Below are positions 13,201 to 21,616 of a stretch of DNA of 34,404 nucleotides, in pieces. The first letter of the stretch is position 1, and the number at the start of each line of letters is the position of its first letter. Position numbers and translations under genes: made by a program. The notes under the pieces are model-generated. The model saw only the letters and a program-made list of their open reading frames with translations. It searched no databases and was not told the DNA's origin. This DNA is from Lachnospiraceae bacterium (GTDB lineage Bacteria; Bacillota; Clostridia; Lachnospirales; Lachnospiraceae): the NCBI GenBank assembly GCA_017538995.1, contig JAFYHV010000107.1, positions 1-34,404 on the forward strand. Direction: 5' to 3'.

Positions 13201-14710
13201 AATCAAGCTCTCCTTTCGCTTCTTTTATTCTTTTAAGAATGCTTTCTTTTTCCTTTTCAAATTCCCTTCCGCCATTCTCTTCATTTAAAAACTTTTCCAC
13301 GGTTTTGAGCGTATTTCTCATTTCCTCCATGCTTATTCCTTCCCTGTAAAAATCCGCACCGTATAAAAGAATCGAATCCGCATACAGTGAATACACTTCC
13401 GTTCTTACAACACTTTCTTTTCCCGAAACATCATTTACTATTTCGTTTAAATCCGAATAATATTTCTTATACATTCCGCCGTCTTTTCCCTCTAAAATCA
13501 TGGACGGTATTTCCGATAAAAAATGCCCTATTCTCGAATATACATCGCTTTCGTTATCGCAAGCTTTGTCAAACCAGTATGTCGCACGGCGGTAATTTTC
13601 ATTTTCGTCATCCGTATAATAAAAAAGATACATTCTGCCCAGCGCTTCACTGATTCTTTTATGATCTTCTGCCTTTAATCTTCCTTCGTCTCTCTCAAGC
13701 ATTTCTTCAATTTCCCCAGCCTCCGAATAATCAAAAACATAATCGTTTTTAAGCTCATAAAAGAGACGCAGATACCATTCACCCGACGGTTCCTTTTCTA
13801 TAAGCTTTATAAGACTTTCTTTCCTTTCACATGAATCAACGGAATTGCATGCGACGTTTACCAAAGCTTCATATTCGTTTCTTTTTTCTCTGACTTTTGC
13901 GCAAAGAAAAATACCTGTTACGGAAAGAAAAAATATCACCAGAAAGAAAACATTTTTCTGAACAATTCTCTTTAACTTTTTCACTTCTTTTTCATTTATG
14001 GTTTTGATTCTGTTTAAAGCCTTTAGCGCAACTTGTGCACTTTTAAATCTCTCAGACGGATTGTTTTTAAGACACTTGTTCAAAAAGCAGACCATTCCGG
14101 GAGAAGGCTCATCTTTTAGAATGTATTTAAGTGTGGCACCCAAAGAAAAAATATCACCCTGCACACCCGTCTCTTTTCCAAGCAGTTGTTCGGGCGGTGC
14201 AAAGCATTTACTGGCCCTCTTATCTGCGGCATTTATTTCATCAAAAGAAAAAGATATACCGAAATCAATTAACTTAATTTCGTTATTCTTTGTAAGCATA
14301 ATGTTGGAGGGTTTTAAATCACGGTAGAGTATCTTTTTTGAGTGAAGAAATATAAGGCAGTTTAGAATCGTACTGCCTATTTTTATAACTTCGGTTTCAG
14401 AAAAACCGCCGTAATTTTTTACATATTCTTCAAGATTGCAACCGTCTATAAAATCCATCACAACGCAGTATGAATTTTCAGTTCTTAATATATCAACTAT
14501 TCTTGGCAGCGCAGGGTGATTTACATTTTTTAAAACAAAAGCCTCGGCATATCCCGCGTTAAAAAAGGATTTGTCTTTTATGATAATTTCCTTCAACGCA
14601 AGGAAAGTCCCGACACGCATATCTTTTACCTTGTAGACTTTTGACATGCCTCCGCTTCCTGTCTCTTCTTCCACCCTGTATCTGCCGATAAGGTCACCTT
14701 TTCTAATCAT
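13169..14710 (-). CDS. Transmembrane Hanks-type Ser/Thr protein kinase
   Basis: The 513-residue protein has an N-terminal kinase domain (about 1-235), a single membrane helix (about 253-272) and a 240-residue extracytoplasmic C-terminal part rich in helices. The kinase motifs are complete: G-loop GSGGMS (18-23), K40, E56, catalytic loop YRDLKPSN with D131 and N136, DFG 149-151, APPE 171-174 and D186. It should be active. The C-terminal part lacks PASTA repeats; paired helices with spaced aromatic residues (e.g. RATYWFDKAC) suggest TPR or Sel1-like repeats. ATG follows AAAGGA. It leads an operon with a small membrane protein and an exported Ig-like protein. The substrates are unknown; no PP2C phosphatase is adjacent. 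Confidence 0.9.
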   Translation of the reverse strand: MIRKGDLIGRYRVEEETGSGGMSKVYKVKDMRVGTFLALKEIIIKDKSFFNAGYAEAFVLKNVNHPALPRIVDILRTENSYCVVMDFIDGCNLEEYVKNYGGFSETEVIKIGSTILNCLIFLHSKKILYRDLKPSNIMLTKNNEIKLIDFGISFSFDEINAADKRASKCFAPPEQLLGKETGVQGDIFSLGATLKYILKDEPSPGMVCFLNKCLKNNPSERFKSAQVALKALNRIKTINEKEVKKLKRIVQKNVFFLVIFFLSVTGIFLCAKVREKRNEYEALVNVACNSVDSCERKESLIKLIEKEPSGEWYLRLFYELKNDYVFDYSEAGEIEEMLERDEGRLKAEDHKRISEALGRMYLFYYTDDENENYRRATYWFDKACDNESDVYSRIGHFLSEIPSMILEGKDGGMYKKYYSDLNEIVNDVSGKESVVRTEVYSLYADSILLYGADFYREGISMEEMRNTLKTVEKFLNEENGGREFEKEKESILKRIKEAKGELDYVEEFFGGKY

Positions 14711-14812
14711 TTTTTCATCCTTTTAAACACACAAAAAACAGTTTCTCGACAGATTAAAATTTTCAAATATTATTGGGAAAAATAAGATATGCTTTCTGAT
14801 AAAGAATTAATC

Positions 14813-14843
14813 AAAAAGCGCCACAACTCTTCGTTGTGACGCT
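14813..14843 (-). terminator. Terminator of the DHH phosphoesterase operon
   Basis: Minus strand: 11-bp stem AGCGTCACAAC/GTTGTGGCGCT (one G-T pair; arms 14833-14843 and 14817-14827) with 5-nt loop, then TTTTT. It separates the DHH gene from the kinase operon. The rest of the 14711-14875 gap is A/T rich; no convincing kinase promoter was identified. Confidence 0.9.
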
Positions 14844-14875
14844 AATTTTACTCTTAAATAATTAATTTGTAAATC

Positions 14876-16378
14876 TTATTCTTCGACAGGATCGTAAGTT
14901 TTAAAGAAGATATCTCTCTCGATAATATAAATATCTTTGTGATCGTCTTCCCTGCATGTAAGGAAATCTCCGGGTTTTCCGAGGTAATAGCTTTCCTCGT
15001 CCCAGGTTGTAAATACTTTTTCGATCTTTCTTAACTCTTTTGCAAATACGCTCGAAGTATCGTGGTTGATACATGCCTTTGCATGAGAAACAAGATTTAA
15101 TACTTTGCCTTCGTTCTTAATATGAATTGCAGGTTCGTATTCTCCCTTGAATACATATTCCTGTTCAAGTACCTGATATGTATCAAAGAATTTCTTTTTC
15201 CTGATAGGCCATACCTCGCCTTTAAATCCGATGAGAATATAGAAGTCGCCGTCAACTTCAGTATCAACGTCGCCTTCGATTGTTCTTATGGTAATCGGAG
15301 TGCCGACGGGAAGAATTTCGGACAAATCAACAAATCCGCGGACAATGGGCTTTTTAACATATTTCTTCATGCCCTCAAGCGATATCTCGTAATCCTTTGC
15401 GTAGATAATTTCGCTGTTTGCAAAATATCTGTCGAGTCTGTCACGAAGATATTCATCCATTTCTATTTCGCCGTGATTTCTGACGTATAAATCCTTGTCA
15501 ATATAACCACCGGATTTTTCCACATGACCGCCGCCCGAACCGATATTTTCGGTTAAGTAATCCGCAAGTTCGTTTGCCTTTACTTCCTTGGTACAGCTTC
15601 GAATTGATAATTTATATCCGGCAGGAAGTTCGTTGTAAACAACAGAAACTTTTACTTTGTCTACCTGAAGAGCAAGGTCGTTGATAAATCCGAGAATATT
15701 GGGATCACAGGGCTCCGAATAAACAATCAGATATTCGTAGGTCTCATTGAAATCATAATGTATCAGTGCCTGTCCCGCGATTTTTAATTCGGGAAGCGAA
15801 ATATTTGAGTTCGTAAAAGATTTTACCAGCGATTTTGAATACTTTACGGAGTCAATCATATCTCGGTCAAGAGGGTGACTGACTTCCATGAAGTTGCCGG
15901 TATCGGTCATAAGTCCGTAGTAAAAAGCAGTACCGAGTTTTAAATTGTCATCGATGAAAAAGCCTTCCTTCATCATCAGTGACCATATAAGTGTCGAGCA
16001 GCTGCCAAGGTAAGGTGCGACTTCTCTGTAATCTCCGACACCTGTTCCCTGATGATGGTCAATGATTGCTATCTTTGATGCTGTAAGATTACTTACATTA
16101 CCCTCTCCGTGCTGACAGTCTACGGTTATTAAAAGCGCATCGCCGAAATCCGTATCTTTCTCGACATATTCAATCGGTATTCCGCATTCTTCAATCATAA
16201 GAACCAGATTGGATTTCTGAATTTTACTTCTTCCGCTGTATACAATTTTTACGTCCTTTCCTTCGTGAGAAGTAAAATAAACATAAAGTCCGAAAGCTGA
16301 TGCAAGTGCATCAGGATCCGGATTGTCATGCGGCTGAATAATAATATTGTCGTATTCTAACAGTTGTGAAAGTATCAT
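14876..16378 (-). CDS. DHH-DHHA1 family phosphoesterase with extra C-terminal domain
   Basis: A manganese-type phosphoesterase of the DHH superfamily, which includes NrnA (nanoRNA/pNpN hydrolysis) and GdpP/PDE2 (c-di-AMP). The 500 residues show motif I HDNPDPDA (H17, D21, D23), motif II D87, motif III D107-H108-H109, D159, and the DHHA1 substrate motif GSGGGH (280-285). The DHH-DHHA1 unit occupies about 1-320, the NrnA-like layout; no GdpP-type membrane or PAS domains are present. Residues about 340-500 form an additional domain, ending near PGDFL and IIERDIFFKTY, not recognised. It overlaps the WYL regulator by 4 nt (ATGA). The substrate is inferred to be a short oligonucleotide or linear dinucleotide. 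Confidence 0.85.
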   Translation of the reverse strand: MILSQLLEYDNIIIQPHDNPDPDALASAFGLYVYFTSHEGKDVKIVYSGRSKIQKSNLVLMIEECGIPIEYVEKDTDFGDALLITVDCQHGEGNVSNLTASKIAIIDHHQGTGVGDYREVAPYLGSCSTLIWSLMMKEGFFIDDNLKLGTAFYYGLMTDTGNFMEVSHPLDRDMIDSVKYSKSLVKSFTNSNISLPELKIAGQALIHYDFNETYEYLIVYSEPCDPNILGFINDLALQVDKVKVSVVYNELPAGYKLSIRSCTKEVKANELADYLTENIGSGGGHVEKSGGYIDKDLYVRNHGEIEMDEYLRDRLDRYFANSEIIYAKDYEISLEGMKKYVKKPIVRGFVDLSEILPVGTPITIRTIEGDVDTEVDGDFYILIGFKGEVWPIRKKKFFDTYQVLEQEYVFKGEYEPAIHIKNEGKVLNLVSHAKACINHDTSSVFAKELRKIEKVFTTWDEESYYLGKPGDFLTCREDDHKDIYIIERDIFFKTYDPVEE

Positions 16379-17367
16379 TTTTTCTCCAATCCAAGTCTTT
16401 TCATCATTTCAAGATTCATCTCATCCACAACATTCTGCGGTCCGACGATCTTTGCGCCTTCACCCAGTCCGAAAATCCATCCGAAAAACTGTTTGCTGAC
16501 ATTTACGTTTTCGATTACCAGGAATTTTTTAGCGCCTGTTTTGACTATATTTACGTCCTTGCCGAACTTGTCGATAACGACACCGGAAAGTTCGTTGTCA
16601 AACTCCATTTTTACTCTTTCTGTGCGGCCTGCATACATTCCGAAAACTCTTCCCGAATATTCGGAAATATTAATCTTTTTAAATTCAGATCCGCCTTCTC
16701 TTCTTGCTTCCACAAGACTCATTTTATTCATCTTGTCAACTCTGAAATGCTTTATCTTTTCATCCTGCGAATCGTAGGCAACAAGATAATAATTTTCATC
16801 ATTCCAGATTAAAGCCCACGGAGATACATAGTAGAATTCTCCGTCTCTTTTATACTCGATTTCTTTTTTAGGATTGTAATTAAAATATCTGAATCTGATC
16901 TGGCTGTTCTCGGCAATCGCTGAGTGAATCATATCGACATTGATGTAAATACTTTCATTCATCGTCTTTACTCTGTCACCGACCACAACCTGTCTTTCAA
17001 GCTTACCCGCATTGTATGCACTCGTTAAACTCTCAAGCTTTTTAATCAGCGCCTTGGACTTTTTATCCGTGATAAATTTGGAAGCCGAAACAGAATCAAC
17101 AAGAAGTTTTAATTCCGCAAGTTCAAAGGTTCTCTCACCCAAAAAATAACCGTAGTATCTTCCGGAATCATCACCGATTACATCATAACCGAGTTCGCGA
17201 AGCGCTTCGAGATCCGAATAAACACTTTTTCTTTCCGCAGATATATCGTTGCTTTCAAGCTCGGTAATAATCTGGGACATGGTCAGAGAATGATCTTCAT
17301 CCGTCAGCCTTTCCAATATCTTAATCAGATAAATCAGTTTGAATTTCTGATTGTTTCCTTTTGCCAT
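16375..17367 (-). CDS. HTH-WYL domain transcriptional regulator
   Basis: The 330-residue protein has an N-terminal winged HTH (about 1-70; SLTMSQIITELE, then SAERKSVYSDLEALRELGYDV), a central WYL domain (about 140-225, with YVSPWALIWNDENYYLVAYD, the W-Y-L core), and a C-terminal WCX-like extension. WYL domains bind nucleic acid or nucleotide ligands in characterised cases, such as ligand-gated regulators of defence and DNA-damage genes. The start ATG follows GAGGGG. It lies 21 bp after the EAL-domain gene and overlaps the DHH gene by 4 nt, so it probably regulates this operon or responds to its nucleotide products; that is inference. Confidence 0.92.
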   Translation of the reverse strand: MAKGNNQKFKLIYLIKILERLTDEDHSLTMSQIITELESNDISAERKSVYSDLEALRELGYDVIGDDSGRYYGYFLGERTFELAELKLLVDSVSASKFITDKKSKALIKKLESLTSAYNAGKLERQVVVGDRVKTMNESIYINVDMIHSAIAENSQIRFRYFNYNPKKEIEYKRDGEFYYVSPWALIWNDENYYLVAYDSQDEKIKHFRVDKMNKMSLVEARREGGSEFKKINISEYSGRVFGMYAGRTERVKMEFDNELSGVVIDKFGKDVNIVKTGAKKFLVIENVNVSKQFFGWIFGLGEGAKIVGPQNVVDEMNLEMMKRLGLEKK

Positions 17368-17388
17368 AATTATCCCCTCATAAAAGAT

Positions 17389-20109
17389 TTATTCGGATTG
17401 TTTCTCCTCACCGTTTCCGTTGTCAAACTGCTTGGATATTTCCTGAGGAAGCTCATCCAGAGGCTCGGACTTCGGTCTTGCGGTATAAAATCCCTGAATA
17501 TAATCCACGCCGTATCCTGTAACGGCCTTTAATTCTTCTTCGGTTTCAACACCCTCACCTACAACTCTCATGTCGTTTAATTTTGCGAACTCTATGATGT
17601 TGTTGATAAAGAGCTGCTTATTGGAATCTCTGCTTATATCCTTAATCAGAAATCTGTCGATTTTTACGATGTTGGGAGTATATCGTAAAAGATTCTGAAT
17701 GTTACTCTGTCCCGAACCGTAATCGTCTACCGCCAGCTGTCCGCTCATATCGTCAACGGTTAAAGTTTTAATCTTAAAGAGTTCACCGTCGGAAATCGAA
17801 TTCTGCTCGGTTATCTCAAATACGCAGTACTTAATGTATTCTTTGTATTTATCCGTAAAGAGTTTAAAGTCTTCGTCATTAAGGAAATGACCGGGAATAC
17901 TGTTGATGAAAAGTCTTCTTCCTTTGAATTTGTCAAAATGCTTTACGTAGTAATCCATTATTCCGAAAAGTGTCATCTTTTCGAGCTCATAAAGCTTTTT
18001 GTATTTTGCCGCAGCCTGCAATAAAACAAGCGGTGAAATATCCACTCCGCCCGATGTTCTCATCAGTGCTTCGTATGCATAAATCTCACCTGTTGCCGCA
18101 TCTACGATAGGCTGGAAGTGATACGTTAAAAGTTTCTTGTTTAAAACAAGCATCAAATCGTCGTAGTGATCTTTTGAATCTTCGGAAAGTGCATCTTCTA
18201 GATAATTCTTTCTCTTGTCATGAAGAATGTTAAGATACAGTTCGCCATATGCAAGTCTCATCACTGAACGAAGGTCTGAATCCCAGCCTTTGGGTTCGAT
18301 TGTATATCCCACATTAAGTTCGAGATCGTAATCCTTGTACTTGGCGGGATTGTTGTTTTCAACCGATTCAATAAGAGCGTTTACTTCATCGTTGATAATA
18401 TTCTTTGCGGTTTCGGGATCGTTAAAGTCTCCTGTATAATCAACGACAGCAAATTCATCGTCCGATATACGCGCAATGAATTTCTTTCTGCCCGTATTCT
18501 TGGAAAATGCTCTTGCGATAAGTCCCGCTACATCTTCTATTTCACTTACGCCGTAGTTCTCGTAAATGTATTTGTATTTATCCAGTTTAAAGATTGCCAT
18601 GGCAAATGCGGAAAGATGATTTTCTGTTTTGCCGGTAAATTCGTTAAACCATTTTTCAAGTCCCTTAAGGTTTGAAATCTGTGTCATCGGATCGAGGAAT
18701 GCAGCCTGTTCAAGTTCCATCTGCATACCCTTCTGAATCATTCTTGTGTAGATGGTTCCGAATGAAAGGTTTAACGCTCTTGACATTCTGTTTACACGGT
18801 TTGCCATGTATCCGATGTCACTTGTCTTGTAGAAGTAGAGTCCGTACTGATAGTCTTCAACATAGAGTGAATTAACTACAAATACTGTTTCATCCTTAAG
18901 CCATTCTTCCGCATCTGGAACAATCATTTTAAGATCGTCTTCCATGAGTCCGAACTCTTCCTTGCTTTCGGAAGAAAGGATGATGTACTCATTGGGATGT
19001 TCTATATCAAGATTGCTCTGGTACATAATGTTAAGCGATTCAAAAAGCATCGATCTGATACATAAATATGATTTGTCGCCCAAGTTGTAATTAACCAGTG
19101 CATCAAGCATTTCGGGAAGGTTTTCGCACATGAGGAATTTATCCGCACCCGCAAAAACATAGGATTCATGCGATGAGAAATCTCTGTTAATTCTCATGCA
19201 TTCAGCCATTCTTTCTCTGTAATCCGAGAAGTCTTCTTCACTCGGACATCCGCAGGATTCGTTGTAAATAACCTTGTAAGGAATTTTTACGATTCTTTTT
19301 TCTGCCTTACCGCTGAAAATCTCGCGAAGAATATTTGCACAGGCTAAAGCTTCACCCTCGATATTTCGTCTGACCGTAGTGATATTGGGAATAAAATATT
19401 TACCTTCTTCAATACCGTCGTAACCGGTAACTATAACATCTTCGGGAACCTTGTATCCGAGCTTTTTAAGTTTCGTGCAGACAGCAATAGCCATAATGTC
19501 GTTAGCACAGAAAATCGCTTCTGGCGGCTTCTTTCTGTCACGGATAATTCTGTCGATTTCCTCGCATGCGGTAGTATCTTTAAACTCTCCGTATCCGACC
19601 ATACTGTCGTCAAAGTTGATGTTTTCATCGCCGAGAGCTTTCTTGTAACACGCAAGTCTGTCAAGCGTATCAGGGTCCCATCTGTATCCGCCCATAAAGA
19701 ACGTATCTTTAGCGCCGTGGTCTCTGATTACGTGTCTTATAAGATTTTTGTAAGAGGTTTTGTAATCGTCCGAAACGCAGAAACATCCCTCGTTTTCGGA
19801 ATTGATTAAAATCACCGGAACATTCTTTTCCTTAGCCTTGGAAATAAGTTCGGAGCCGCTCTGCTTGTTGGCAAGTCCTCTGTCGAAAATAATCAGACAG
19901 TCCAGAATATCATAGTTGATGATATTGTAAACGCTGGATGCTCCCGAATCATATATACTGCCATCGTAAACACTTAAAAGACTGTTAAAAACAATCAGTT
20001 TGAAATTCTCCCTGACTATTTCCTCGTTAAGCATTTTGACAAAATCGGACTTATATCCCGTATGAACTGCCGATATGCACAAACCGATAATTTTTTTCTT
20101 TCCTATCAT
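17389..20109 (-). CDS. LacI-type sensor / degenerate GGDEF / EAL c-di-GMP phosphodiesterase
   Basis: The 906-residue protein has no signal peptide or membrane helix, so it is cytoplasmic. Residues about 7-285 are a periplasmic-binding-protein-like (LacI, Peripla_BP_3) domain without an HTH, ending in NESCGCP. About 300-465 is an uncharacterised linker or sensor. The GGDEF domain (about 470-640) is degenerate: SDDEF at 549-553 replaces GGDEF, so cyclase activity is unlikely, although it may still bind GTP. The EAL domain (about 650-880) keeps E680AL, N736, E765, D795-D796, K817, E852 and QGF, and should hydrolyse c-di-GMP to pGpG. It is therefore a ligand-regulated phosphodiesterase, probably sensing a sugar or related metabolite. 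ATG follows GAGG; the downstream neighbours are WYL and DHH genes. Confidence 0.92.
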   Translation of the reverse strand: MIGKKKIIGLCISAVHTGYKSDFVKMLNEEIVRENFKLIVFNSLLSVYDGSIYDSGASSVYNIINYDILDCLIIFDRGLANKQSGSELISKAKEKNVPVILINSENEGCFCVSDDYKTSYKNLIRHVIRDHGAKDTFFMGGYRWDPDTLDRLACYKKALGDENINFDDSMVGYGEFKDTTACEEIDRIIRDRKKPPEAIFCANDIMAIAVCTKLKKLGYKVPEDVIVTGYDGIEEGKYFIPNITTVRRNIEGEALACANILREIFSGKAEKRIVKIPYKVIYNESCGCPSEEDFSDYRERMAECMRINRDFSSHESYVFAGADKFLMCENLPEMLDALVNYNLGDKSYLCIRSMLFESLNIMYQSNLDIEHPNEYIILSSESKEEFGLMEDDLKMIVPDAEEWLKDETVFVVNSLYVEDYQYGLYFYKTSDIGYMANRVNRMSRALNLSFGTIYTRMIQKGMQMELEQAAFLDPMTQISNLKGLEKWFNEFTGKTENHLSAFAMAIFKLDKYKYIYENYGVSEIEDVAGLIARAFSKNTGRKKFIARISDDEFAVVDYTGDFNDPETAKNIINDEVNALIESVENNNPAKYKDYDLELNVGYTIEPKGWDSDLRSVMRLAYGELYLNILHDKRKNYLEDALSEDSKDHYDDLMLVLNKKLLTYHFQPIVDAATGEIYAYEALMRTSGGVDISPLVLLQAAAKYKKLYELEKMTLFGIMDYYVKHFDKFKGRRLFINSIPGHFLNDEDFKLFTDKYKEYIKYCVFEITEQNSISDGELFKIKTLTVDDMSGQLAVDDYGSGQSNIQNLLRYTPNIVKIDRFLIKDISRDSNKQLFINNIIEFAKLNDMRVVGEGVETEEELKAVTGYGVDYIQGFYTARPKSEPLDELPQEISKQFDNGNGEEKQSE

Positions 20110-20148
20110 TGCAAAACCTCAATACAAAACACATTTGTACGTTAACTA

Positions 20149-21573
20149 CTAAACATTGTAATAAAGGTCAAATTCTGCAGGATGAGGTATCTTGTTGATG
20201 CCTGCACATTCAGCCTTTTTAACCTTTATGAAATTATCAATAAGTTCAGCGGGGAATACATCGCCGGCCTTAAGATAATCGTTGTCTTTTTCCAAAGCAT
20301 CAAGCGCTTCGTCCAAAGATGTGGGAAGACCCGTGAGTTTTGCCTTTTCTTCCTCGGGAAGATTGAAGAGATTGCAGTCGTAAGGACCCCATCCGTTTGC
20401 ATGAGGATCGATCTTGTTTAATACGCCGTCAATACCTGCCATAAGAATTGCTGCGTATGCAAAATAAGGATTGCATGTAGCATCGGGGTTTCTTAACTCA
20501 AATCTTCTTAATTCCGGAGCCTTTGCATATGCGGGGATTCTGATAACCGCGCTTCTGTTACTTGTTGCATATCCTACAGTAACGGGTGCTTCAAATCCGG
20601 GTGTAAGTCTCTTAAAAGAATTAGTCGAAGGATTTGTGATTGCACATAAAGAAGCGATATGTTTTAAAATACCGCCCATAAAATAATGAGCCGTTTCGCT
20701 TAAATGCGAATAGCCGTTGTCATCGGAAAATACAGGTTCGCCGTCTTTTAAGAGAAGCATGTGAACATGCATTCCGCTTCCTGCCTCGCCGTATACGGGC
20801 TTGGGCATAAATGTTGCGGAAAGGCCGTATCTTGCAGCCACATTTCTGATGATGTATTTAATTAAAACCGTTGCATCGGCCATCTTGGAAAGTTCGCCGA
20901 GTTTGGGTTCAATTTCAAACTGTCCTGCGGCACCTACTTCGGGATGATGATACTTAACAGGTATTCCTGCTTTTTCAATCTCAAGCACCATTTCGCTTCT
21001 TGCTTCAAAACTTGTGTCCTGAGGCTTTGCGATATGATATGCCTTCTGTTCCCTGATGACATTTCCCTGGCCTTCGTAAGCTCCGTTCCAGGGTGCCTGT
21101 GCCATATCGATTTCATAAGAAACCGCATTGTGTGATACTTCCCATGTGACTTCGTCAAAAAGATAAAATTCAAATTCAGGAAGAATCTTCATTGTATCGG
21201 CTATACCGGTACTCTTTAAATACTCAATTGCCGAATTGATGATGTTTCTCGGATACTGCTTAAGCGGTCTGTTGTTGGGGTAATCGATTATCATTGCGTT
21301 ACCCGTCATTGAAATGGTCGGAATATCACAGAAAGGATCGATGAATGCCGTGTCCGGATCCGGGATAAAGACCATGTCGGATTTTTCTACCACTGCGTAA
21401 CCATAGTTGGATGCATCAAATCCGATTCCGTTTTTCATAATACTCTCATCAAAGCCCGAAGCCGGAATGGTAACGTGGCGGTAATTTCCGTTGATATCCA
21501 CCATCTTAAAATCGACCATATCGATTCCGTTTTCTTTGATCATGTTAATGACGTCATTAACAGTTTTGCCCAT
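20149..21573 (-). CDS. glnA: Glutamine synthetase type I
   Basis: ATP-dependent ligation of ammonia to glutamate. The 474-residue protein is close to the length of long (beta-type) GSI. Motifs: PEFEFYLFD, ATFMPKPVYGEAGSGMHVH, NPSTNSFKRLTPGFEAPV (flap region) and SNRSAVIRIP (nucleotide/substrate site). At the place of the E. coli adenylylated tyrosine (NLYDLP) the sequence is NLFNLP with F403, so GlnE-type adenylylation cannot occur. ATG follows GGGAGG. It is 43 bp after the tocopherol-cyclase-like gene and 39 bp before the EAL gene, possibly co-transcribed; no strong promoter or glutamine riboswitch was seen upstream. Confidence 0.95.
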   Translation of the reverse strand: MGKTVNDVINMIKENGIDMVDFKMVDINGNYRHVTIPASGFDESIMKNGIGFDASNYGYAVVEKSDMVFIPDPDTAFIDPFCDIPTISMTGNAMIIDYPNNRPLKQYPRNIINSAIEYLKSTGIADTMKILPEFEFYLFDEVTWEVSHNAVSYEIDMAQAPWNGAYEGQGNVIREQKAYHIAKPQDTSFEARSEMVLEIEKAGIPVKYHHPEVGAAGQFEIEPKLGELSKMADATVLIKYIIRNVAARYGLSATFMPKPVYGEAGSGMHVHMLLLKDGEPVFSDDNGYSHLSETAHYFMGGILKHIASLCAITNPSTNSFKRLTPGFEAPVTVGYATSNRSAVIRIPAYAKAPELRRFELRNPDATCNPYFAYAAILMAGIDGVLNKIDPHANGWGPYDCNLFNLPEEEKAKLTGLPTSLDEALDALEKDNDYLKAGDVFPAELIDNFIKVKKAECAGINKIPHPAEFDLYYNV

Positions 21574-21616
21574 ATGTAACCTCCCTTAATATATAAAAAT
21601 CTTCCTTTGATTTTCT

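Noticed and set aside
14711-14812. Promoter for the kinase operon
   Set aside because: Several A/T-rich -10-like hexamers exist, but none has an acceptable -35 at 16-18 bp; a promoter probably exists but cannot be placed.
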